Positions 1 to 5,001 of a stretch of DNA of 5,001 nt are shown piece by piece (position 1 is the first letter of the stretch; every line of letters begins with the position of its first letter). The notes under the pieces are model-generated. The model saw nothing but the letters and a program-made list of their open reading frames with translations. It ran no database searches and had not been told where the DNA came from. Location: the NCBI GenBank assembly GCA_030609865.1, contig JAUWSZ010000279.1, positions 1-5,001 on the forward strand, read 5' to 3'. A program made the translations under genes and the position numbers. This DNA is from a bacterium (GTDB taxonomy: Bacteria > Desulfobacterota > DSWW01).

Positions 1-913
1 CGAGGCTGGCCGCGTTGAGGGCCCCGAGAAAGATTGCCCCGATGGCGACGGAGATCACCAGGACGAGAACGAGGAGGACGACCAGCCAGGCCAGGGGGAG
101 CCAGTGTCGGTGGACCAGCCAGAACAGACCGGCCACCAGTACCAACGTGCCCAGGGCGGCAAACTGCACGTCCCGCAGCAGGCCCGAGCCTGACTTGGTG
201 ACAAAGGCCGGGGTGCCCGTCATGCGCAGGGTCAGTGAACCATCGCTCCCCCCCGCCTTCTTCCAGCTTTCCACAACCTCCGTCACCTCTGTCACCCAGT
301 TCCGAATCTTCCAGAACCCGGTCGTCCCGGACGGGATGGGCACGAACAGAATTCTGAAGCTCCCGTCGGGCGAGGCAAAGGGATCTTTCATCCCCTCTGC
401 CAGTGGGGATGATATGTGATCCGAGAGATCCGTCAGGGCGAACGGGTCGTGGGCCAGGCGAACCACCTCCAGCGGCCTCAGGGATGTGGTCAGGCGGTCC
501 AGGGTGCTTTCGAGCGTGCGTTCCATCTGCTCGCCCCGGAGCTTCTGTGCCACGCTTTGGAAGACCTCCGGAGGCTGATTGAACCACGTGTAGGCCAGAA
601 ACTCGGCCAGCTGGATGGGGTCTTCGCGGAAGGGGCTGCGCCAGATCACATCGGAGGTGAGGCCCGAGGCCTCCAGGGCCTTTGCCAGGGATCGGGCGGC
701 ACGCTCGGTCCGCTCCGCCTCCGGTGACCGCAAGGAGAAGACCAACTCGCGGGAGGATCCGAAACTTCTCTGGTAGAGCTGAAGCCCCTCAACCATGCGG
801 CAATCGGTGGGCAGGAGATTGAACACGTCCACGTCGAGGCGGAGCCGCCAGAGACCGGTCGCCAGGACGACCGCCACCCCCCCCATGAAGATCCAGATTG
901 CCCAGCCTCTCAT
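1..913 (-). CDS. RND/MMPL-family exporter, N-terminal 304 residues (gene runs off the left edge)
   Basis: The minus-strand frame from the ATG at 913-911 stays open to the window edge, giving 304 residues; the C-terminal part is outside. Seen: a first membrane segment at about residues 5-23, then RLDVDVFNLLPTD (residues 25-37), the typical start of the large periplasmic loop in MMPL-type exporters. The loop runs to about residue 248 and ends with GTPAF (233-237). Two further hydrophobic segments follow at about 251-267 and 271-297, then GALNAASL at the edge. Family knowledge: these are proton-driven inner-membrane transporters of about 750-900 residues, often moving lipids or polyketide-like products. 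The start overlaps the stop of the upstream lipoprotein gene (ATGA, 910-913), which implies translational coupling; no strong Shine-Dalgarno site precedes it. Substrate is unknown. The glycosyltransferase two genes upstream suggests a glycolipid (inference). HpnN-like hopanoid exporters are an alternative subfamily that cannot be excluded. Confidence 0.85.
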   Translation of the reverse strand, partial: MRGWAIWIFMGGVAVVLATGLWRLRLDVDVFNLLPTDCRMVEGLQLYQRSFGSSRELVFSLRSPEAERTERAARSLAKALEASGLTSDVIWRSPFREDPIQLAEFLAYTWFNQPPEVFQSVAQKLRGEQMERTLESTLDRLTTSLRPLEVVRLAHDPFALTDLSDHISSPLAEGMKDPFASPDGSFRILFVPIPSGTTGFWKIRNWVTEVTEVVESWKKAGGSDGSLTLRMTGTPAFVTKSGSGLLRDVQFAALGTLVLVAGLFWLVHRHWLPLAWLVVLLVLVLVISVAIGAIFLGALNAASL

Positions 914-1410
914 CGGTCGAGCACCACCCGGATCTTCTCACCGGTTTTGCGGTTGAGCAGCAACCACTCGTTGTCCGTCTTCTCGTTCACCTCCCAATGT
1001 TTCGGCGGCGAGGCCCCCTCGAGCAGTTCCGGGAGCTGGAACCAGACGAACTTTTTTGGAGGCCGGCCGAGGCCGGAATAGGATCGCCCCTTGTCGATGA
1101 AGTCGATCCTCCACCGCGTGCCCGTCGTCTGGCACGTGAAGATGGGAAACGAAGATTTGGAGAAACTGACCAGGACGTCCTCGTCCTCGGTGCGGGCCAC
1201 GATCAAGTCCCCGGCGAGGGCGGTCAGGTCGGATCGGGGCGTCCAGAGAGCCTGTCCTTCCCAGATGGTCCATTTCGGATCGTCGAGGTCTACCTCGGGG
1301 AGAGAGACGATTCTGGAGCAACCGACGAGCCAAGCCGCCGACAGCCACAAGGCAAGGCCCGCCACAACCTGTTCGATCCGGCGAGGCCGCTTGGAGAGGG
1401 TGAATGCCAC
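910..1410 (-). CDS. Small predicted outer-membrane lipoprotein (possibly LolB-like), 166 aa
   Basis: The protein begins with a lipoprotein signal: basic residues (KRPRR, 7-11), a hydrophobic core (about 14-28) and the lipobox LVGC at 28-31, so Cys31 should be lipidated. Residue 32 is Arg rather than Asp, which fits outer-membrane sorting under the E. coli rule. The mature part (about 135 residues) has alternating polar and hydrophobic stretches that look beta-rich (for example LAGDLIVARTEDEDVLVSFS), no membrane segments and no catalytic motif I recognise. The size and beta-rich pattern suggest a LolB-like lipid-binding fold, but this is a weak inference. The start is GTG at 1410; GAGG lies only 2 nt before it, so the start is less certain than the frame. 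The gene sits 4 bp after the glycosyltransferase stop and overlaps the exporter start by 4 bp, so it probably serves as a partner of the exporter. Confidence 0.8.
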   Translation of the reverse strand: MAFTLSKRPRRIEQVVAGLALWLSAAWLVGCSRIVSLPEVDLDDPKWTIWEGQALWTPRSDLTALAGDLIVARTEDEDVLVSFSKSSFPIFTCQTTGTRWRIDFIDKGRSYSGLGRPPKKFVWFQLPELLEGASPPKHWEVNEKTDNEWLLLNRKTGEKIRVVLDR

Positions 1411-1414
1411 GTCC

Positions 1415-2593
1415 TCAATCCAGACTGGGTTGGCGCTGGGTTTCCAGCACTTCGGTTTGGGGTTTGACTGCCTGGTGAGGGGACCACCACTTTTGACCCT
1501 GCCAGACGATCGGCCACGGGAACCAGCAAGCGAACCAAGAGAGTCCGCGGAGCAGGCTCCAGAGCGGAAGGATGTGGATTCTTCTCCAGCCGATCGGGCA
1601 TCCCACCGCCCGGCATATCGCCAGGGCGGCGATGAAATCCGCGGCCAACACGGCCGCCAGTCCCATCCAGGCGAGCGGTTCTTGAGGGTTCGTGAGCAGC
1701 CAGGCCAGCCAGCCGAGCAAGGGGATAATGACCATCTGGGCCGCGTACGGCCCGGGACGGCACCAACGTACGTTCTTCTGCCAGCGGAGATAGTGCAACA
1801 GGGCCTCTGGCCAGCCTTTCGCGGCCGGCAGGGTGCTCAGGCACATGGATCCAAGCTGCGTGGGCTTGAGGAGTCCACCGAGGTGGAAGTCCTCGGCCAG
1901 GCAACCCCCCAGAAAATCCCAGTCGACCCGCCGCTTGAAGTCCTCCGCCTCGAAAAGCATTCCGGATCCCAAACCGAACTGGATCATGTTCTGGCCGCTC
2001 AGCAATATGACGCCCGGGTAGAACTCCAGGTTGACGTACAGGGTGTCGAGCATCTCCGCCGCGGACCCTGTCTGCCTGATAACGTACGGCGAGGTGAGAC
2101 ACCGAGCCTTTGTCCTTTCGTAGTCGACTCGCATCGAGCGGATCGTCCCCGGAGGCGCATGCATGTCCGAGTCGCTCCACAGCCAGAGTTCCCCTGTTGC
2201 GTAGGGCGCCAGGACGCGCATCCATGAGACCTTGAAATGCGGGTAGCGGTTCGGGTTCTCGTGTACGACCAGCCTGACATCCGCGCCAGGGTGCCGGTCG
2301 CGCATCCTTTGGACATAGCCTTCCAGACGTTCCTGATCCGGCCGATGGCATCCGATCAGCAACTCACTATTGCTGTCCAGGTCAGCGATGAATGATTCAA
2401 TGGATTTGTCGAACCGCGCGAACTCCTGGTCACTGAGGGATCGGGGCAGAGGCTTGAAGACGGTGATCCGTCTCGGGTCCGGTTTCCCCGTTTCGCATCG
2501 CCGGTTTCTGGCACTGATCACCAGAACCAAGGCGACCACCCACCAGGCAACGCCTATGCATGTCCAGATTCCGAGGATCCACTCCCAACTCAT
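1415..2593 (-). CDS. Membrane-bound family GT21/GT2 glycosyltransferase (ceramide glucosyltransferase / HpnI-like), 392 aa
   Basis: Predicted to transfer a sugar from a nucleotide sugar to a lipid acceptor at the inner membrane. Seen in order: an N-terminal membrane segment (about 5-27), ITVFKPLP (43-50) as in the usual start of GT21 domains, ELLIGCHRPDQ (77-87), PNRYPHFKVS (114-123), the metal-binding-type DSD (141-143), SGMLFEAEDF (210-219), the catalytic-type AEDFHLG (233-239) and HYLRW (267-271) at the place of the (Q/R)xxRW motif. Three C-terminal hydrophobic stretches follow (about 284-300, 308-330 and 340-365). The length fits bacterial members of the family. Acceptor is not shown by sequence: ceramide-like lipid, hopanoid or another lipid are all possible. 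The ATG at 2593 has GAGG about 9 nt upstream and a good promoter about 95 bp upstream. This is the first gene of a tight operon with the lipoprotein and the RND exporter. Confidence 0.88.
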   Translation of the reverse strand: MSWEWILGIWTCIGVAWWVVALVLVISARNRRCETGKPDPRRITVFKPLPRSLSDQEFARFDKSIESFIADLDSNSELLIGCHRPDQERLEGYVQRMRDRHPGADVRLVVHENPNRYPHFKVSWMRVLAPYATGELWLWSDSDMHAPPGTIRSMRVDYERTKARCLTSPYVIRQTGSAAEMLDTLYVNLEFYPGVILLSGQNMIQFGLGSGMLFEAEDFKRRVDWDFLGGCLAEDFHLGGLLKPTQLGSMCLSTLPAAKGWPEALLHYLRWQKNVRWCRPGPYAAQMVIIPLLGWLAWLLTNPQEPLAWMGLAAVLAADFIAALAICRAVGCPIGWRRIHILPLWSLLRGLSWFACWFPWPIVWQGQKWWSPHQAVKPQTEVLETQRQPSLD

Positions 2594-2687
2594 GCTTTCT
2601 GGCCTCGTGTTGGATGATCGCTGCCGGTCTGTTTAGAATGCTTGGATGCCCCGGATTGCCAAAAAATATCTATCTCAAACCGAGTGG

Positions 2688-2717
2688 AGCATACGGGAAA
2701 AGTGTATCTGGTGTCAA
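2688..2717 (-). promoter_or_regulatory. Sigma70-type promoter for the glycosyltransferase operon
   Basis: Reading the minus strand, a perfect -35 box TTGACA (2717-2712) is followed after 18 nt by TATGCT (2693-2688), which matches four of six bases of the -10 consensus. It sits in the gap with lower GC than its surroundings, and would start transcription near 2681, giving a leader of about 88 nt before the ATG at 2593. It means that the glycosyltransferase, lipoprotein and exporter genes can be expressed apart from the sulfotransferase upstream. No operator-like palindrome was seen around it. Confidence 0.6.
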
Positions 2718-2790
2718 GGAATGCGGGAGCCAACATAATAATTTCATTAGGAAAAAAGGAGTTTCTTTAAGGAAAAAATCAGAGACCGGG

Positions 2791-4023
2791 CTAGGCCTTC
2801 GTGTCGAATCCGAAGCGCTCGAAGATGTCCTGGTACGTATCGAGGATCTGCTGACGGCTCAGTCCGTTTTCCTCGGGTGAGTAATCGTGCCGACTGCTGT
2901 AGCGGCGTGCCCTGGCCGACTCCTCCTGCAAGACCCGTTCGAAGGCCGGACCGATCTCGAACCCGAACCGGCCGTAGATCTCCCTGACGGTCTTCTCCGG
3001 GTCGCTCACCAGGTCGTCGTACTTGACGATTATGTGGCTGTCGGCGGGTGCTCTTCCGAGCCTTTCAAGAGGATGGGTGTACCAGTGCCGTGCCATGTCG
3101 ATGAGGTAGTCGCGCAGAGCGTGGTCCTCCCGAGGGATCCCCAGGACACGCCACGAAAACATCATCATGTTGACGTAGGAAGGAAGCATCTCCAGGGGGT
3201 TGCGGACCAGATAGATGATTTTTGCGTCGGGGAAGTGCTCGAGTACCGTATCCACTTTCGGGCAGAGGGCAGGGTTTTTTGCCAGGTAGTGTCGTTCTTC
3301 GGTCTGGGTTGCGGACCGGTGGGCATATACATGACGCCGAAGACAGCGTTTGTAGAAGGCCATGATGCGGTCTCTCGCTTCCCTGGGCAGCGCCGTGTCG
3401 AAGTAGGTGTACGGGATGGCCTCCTCGAGCAGGCCCGCGGACAGACCGGTCGTCAGGGCCGACCAGATGTGCAGCAGGAGATAGTCGTCTTCCTCCGGTT
3501 CTCGCAGCGAAACCTCGTGCATCACGTTCTGCTCGTGCCAGCCCTGCTCGGTCCTGTCCAGCCGCTTCTGCACCGGCCCGCCAATCCATCGATCGAATGC
3601 CGCCAGTCCTGCGACCATCTTGCGCTGTGTGATGGACGGCGCAAACAGGATTTCCCACATCTTCATCGTGGAGAAACGGTCCGCATCCTTCGCGATCAGG
3701 CGATGGAGGAAGGTCGTGCCGCTTCGCGGATTGCCGACGATGAAGACGGGAGACCTGACCTGCTCCTGTCGGTGTCCTCGAAAGAAGATGTTGTCCAGGA
3801 AAAAACCGAGCCAGATCGAGAGCTCGAGCAGTGGATATCCGAGGTTGAAGGCAATAAGGATAGCGATGCGCCGAGGTGTCCACCTTCCGTTTGCCAGCCA
3901 AAGGTACGTGAACCGGAAGAAGCCTCGGAAATTGAACACCATCTGTTGCAGTCCCATGGCGGCAAGGCCGCAAGCGAGAGATGGAAGAAGCGCTTGGCTG
4001 TTAGGTATTAGGTATAAGCCCAC
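2791..4023 (-). CDS. Membrane-anchored PAPS-dependent sulfotransferase (Sulfotransfer_3-type), 410 aa
   Basis: Predicted to move a sulfuryl group from PAPS to a hydroxyl or amino group of an acceptor. Seen: VFIVGNPRSGTTFLHRL (93-109), the P-loop-like 5'-phosphosulfate-binding loop; LAKNPALCPK (247-256), a conserved KNP element; FPDAKIIYLVRNPLEMLPS (264-282), where Arg274 and Ser282 fit the 3'-phosphate-binding motif; and VKYDDLVSDPEKTVREIYGRFGF (from 333), a typical C-terminal element. Before the catalytic domain there is a strongly hydrophobic stretch (about 52-80) and an amphipathic N-terminus, so the enzyme is probably held at the membrane with its active site in the cytoplasm, where PAPS is made. 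Start: GTG at 4023-4021 with AGGAGG exactly 6 nt upstream; Met23 and Met28 have no comparable site. Residues 3-9 are encoded by a heptamer repeat. Acceptor is unknown; the lipid glycosyltransferase next door suggests a glycolipid (inference). The gene ends at TAG 2791. Confidence 0.88.
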   Translation of the reverse strand: MGLYLIPNSQALLPSLACGLAAMGLQQMVFNFRGFFRFTYLWLANGRWTPRRIAILIAFNLGYPLLELSIWLGFFLDNIFFRGHRQEQVRSPVFIVGNPRSGTTFLHRLIAKDADRFSTMKMWEILFAPSITQRKMVAGLAAFDRWIGGPVQKRLDRTEQGWHEQNVMHEVSLREPEEDDYLLLHIWSALTTGLSAGLLEEAIPYTYFDTALPREARDRIMAFYKRCLRRHVYAHRSATQTEERHYLAKNPALCPKVDTVLEHFPDAKIIYLVRNPLEMLPSYVNMMMFSWRVLGIPREDHALRDYLIDMARHWYTHPLERLGRAPADSHIIVKYDDLVSDPEKTVREIYGRFGFEIGPAFERVLQEESARARRYSSRHDYSPEENGLSRQQILDTYQDIFERFGFDTKA

Positions 4024-4087
4024 CCAACCCCTCCTCAGGTGGCATCCTCTTTCTGGGGGGGAAGGCTGGGAGCTAATACCTAATACC
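4001..4087. repeat. Imperfect palindrome with heptamer-repeat arms across the sulfotransferase start
   Basis: On the plus strand, TAGGTAT occurs twice in tandem (4002-4008 and 4009-4015), and the inverted form lies at 4073-4087 (CTAATACCTAATACC). Bases 4004-4015 and 4076-4087 are a perfect 12-bp inverted repeat. The inner parts also pair in patches: AGC (4017-4019, with T/G/C partners at 4072-4074), the C runs at 4024-4025 and 4028-4034 with G residues at 4055-4065, and AG with CT near the loop. The whole unit could fold into a long imperfect hairpin with a loop around 4039-4052. It may be a regulatory leader structure or a degenerate dispersed repeat that now supplies the first codons of the gene. 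Confidence 0.65.
4030..4035 (-). promoter_or_regulatory. Shine-Dalgarno site deciding the GTG start of the sulfotransferase
   Basis: The minus strand reads AGGAGG here, 6 nt before the GTG at 4023. This is the strongest ribosome binding site in the window, and it favours the GTG over the downstream in-frame ATG codons at Met23 and Met28. The site lies in the inner arm of the palindrome at 4001-4087 and would pair with the C run copied from the seven G residues at 4055-4061, so folding could limit translation (inference). Confidence 0.6.
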
Positions 4088-4111
4088 CAAAGGCCAAATG
4101 CCCATGGAGCC

Positions 4112-4129
4112 TCAGACCCGGAAGTCTGA
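4112..4129 (-). terminator. Stem-loop just after the TVP38 gene, possible weak terminator
   Basis: TCAGAC and GTCTGA form a perfect 6-bp stem around six bases, 8 bp past the stop codon of the TVP38 gene. A further T-G wobble would leave a four-base loop. No T run follows on the minus strand, so this is not a classical intrinsic terminator. It may protect the 3' end of the message or be incidental. Confidence 0.3.
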
Positions 4130-4137
4130 ATCAGGAA

Positions 4138-4914
4138 TCACTGCCTGTCAAGCCGAGGGTTGGTGGTCTTGCTTTGTTCCTCCTGGCGTTCGGCCCGGAT
4201 GGCGACGAGCTCGCGGTACCGTTTTCGCCTCTGCGTCCGCTCCCTCAGCCACAGGGTGCTGAGCAGGACGTTGAAGAGGACGAAAGCGCCCGCGTACAGG
4301 GCGAGCGTGAAGGCCCGCTCACGGCCCTGTGTCGTGATGGCCTCGGCGATGAAGTAGGTGTGGATCAAGGTCGACGGGATGAGACCGACCGTGGTGGCGA
4401 CCAGAAAGAACATGGGCCGCACCCCGGCGAGGGCGGCACCGAAGTTGACGGCCGCGAAGGGAAGGGGCATGAACCGGGTCTGCACCAGGGGCCAGAACCC
4501 ATGGCGCTCGAAGATGCTTTCGGCCCGCCGGAATCGCTGTCCCGTGACCCGGACGACGAAGTCCCGTCCCAAGAGCTTGGTGACCCAATAGGCCAGGGAG
4601 GCACCCAGGAGGAGCCCGACCATGTTGTAAATCGATCCGTAGAAGGCGCCGAAGGCCGCACCGCCCACGAGCAGAGGCACCGGCGGGAGTCCCAGGATGG
4701 ACACGACGACGAAGAGCCCGATCAACAGGAGCGGTGCCCACCAGGTTCCGCGCAGCGTCTCGATGAGGGACAACACACGCTCTTCGGTGAGCACCTCGCC
4801 GATCGGCGTGAAGCGGACAAGGGCGATTCCCACCAGAACCAGCGCGATGAACAACGACATGCGCAGCCACACGTTTCTCGGAATCCGCCTTTTCACTGAT
4901 CGGACATTCGACAT
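4138..4914 (-). CDS. TVP38/TMEM64 family membrane protein (SNARE-associated, DedA superfamily), 258 aa
   Basis: An integral inner-membrane protein. Seen: a basic N-terminus (KRRIPR, 8-13), hydrophobic segments at about 17-34, 60-78, 80-110, 166-190 and 203-222, and a strongly basic C-terminal tail (RERTQRRKRYRE, 224-235). The family core is clear: LGLPPVPLLVGGAAFGAFYGS (from residue 74) and HGFWPLVQTRFMPLPFAAVNFGAA (from 138), which matches the G-x-x-x-x-R-x-x-P-x-P-F/N pattern of the domain, then GLIPSTLIHTYF (177-188). Length is usual for the family. Members of the wider DedA superfamily are linked to lipid translocation and envelope homeostasis, including recycling of undecaprenyl phosphate; the substrate of this one cannot be read from sequence. 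The ATG at 4914 follows GGGAG at a rather long 11 nt. It is 114 bp from the sulfotransferase, so co-transcription is possible but not shown. Confidence 0.9.
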   Translation of the reverse strand: MSNVRSVKRRIPRNVWLRMSLFIALVLVGIALVRFTPIGEVLTEERVLSLIETLRGTWWAPLLLIGLFVVVSILGLPPVPLLVGGAAFGAFYGSIYNMVGLLLGASLAYWVTKLLGRDFVVRVTGQRFRRAESIFERHGFWPLVQTRFMPLPFAAVNFGAALAGVRPMFFLVATTVGLIPSTLIHTYFIAEAITTQGRERAFTLALYAGAFVLFNVLLSTLWLRERTQRRKRYRELVAIRAERQEEQSKTTNPRLDRQ

Positions 4915-5001
4915 TGCCGGATCATCTCCCTATTCAAGCTCCCGCCACGCTGTTCACGAGGCTGTTGAGAAACGGTCGTCCTGTGCGCAATGTCCGGTGC
5001 A

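Noticed and set aside
1091..2227. A 378-residue plus-strand open frame opposite the glycosyltransferase and lipoprotein genes
   Set aside because: No recognisable motif, composition typical of an antisense shadow, and it spans two genes on the opposite strand that are well supported.
1290..2351. A 353-residue minus-strand open frame overlapping the glycosyltransferase in another frame
   Set aside because: It is Arg/Pro/Gly-rich with no domain, while the overlapping frame carries the complete GT21 motif set.
2594..2790. T-rich stretches after the sulfotransferase stop, considered as an intrinsic terminator
   Set aside because: On the minus strand there are runs of six T, but no stable GC-rich stem directly before them. 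The imperfect repeat of GGAAAAAA at 2750-2778 (plus strand) is too simple to interpret.
2887..4011. A 374-residue open frame on the plus strand opposite the sulfotransferase
   Set aside because: It lies wholly antisense to a gene with clear family motifs, is rich in Arg, Gly, Asp and Pro with no domain, and is expected from codon bias in GC-rich coding DNA.
4174..4899. A 241-residue plus-strand open frame opposite the TVP38 gene
   Set aside because: Very rich in Glu, Gly, Asp and Arg, without motifs, and fully explained as the complement of a membrane-protein gene.
4950..4980. GAGGCTGTTGAGAAAC near the right edge, resembling sequences often seen at ends of insertion elements or short intergenic repeats
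   Set aside because: There is only one copy in the window, with no partner inverted repeat, target duplication or transposase, so a mobile element cannot be supported.

Overview
The window looks like a piece of a Gram-negative bacterial chromosome. It has high GC (roughly 60% by eye), Shine-Dalgarno sites of the AGGAGG type, a lipobox lipoprotein and a large RND-type exporter. No marker gene fixes the lineage. The mix would suit a deltaproteobacterial-type or other environmental Gram-negative, but that is only an impression. All five recognisable genes lie on the minus strand, so they read from right to left.

Right to left, the layout is as follows. (1) 4914-4138 encodes a TVP38/TMEM64 (SNARE-associated, DedA superfamily) membrane protein, with 87 bp of gene-free sequence to its right. 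(2) A 114-bp gap (4024-4137) holds a small stem-loop just past the TVP38 stop and an unusual palindrome. The palindrome has two heptamer pairs (TAGGTAT units) as outer arms and C-rich/G-rich inner arms, and it encloses the ribosome binding site and GTG start of the next gene. (3) 4023-2791 encodes a membrane-anchored PAPS-dependent sulfotransferase. (4) A relatively AT-rich 197-bp gap (2594-2790) carries a good sigma70-type promoter. (5) A tight three-gene operon follows: a GT21/GT2-type processive-looking lipid glycosyltransferase (2593-1415), a 166-aa lipoprotein (1410-910) and an RND/MMPL exporter (913 to beyond position 1). The last two overlap by ATGA.

The simplest reading, which is inference, is a cell-envelope lipid locus. 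The glycosyltransferase would add a sugar to a membrane lipid, the sulfotransferase might sulfate the same or a related lipid, the RND exporter would move the product across or out of the inner membrane, and the lipoprotein would act as its periplasmic or outer-membrane partner. The arrangement recalls, without homology of the whole set, the mycobacterial sulfolipid pathway, in which a sulfotransferase works with an MmpL exporter. No RNA genes, CRISPR arrays, transposases or phage genes were seen.
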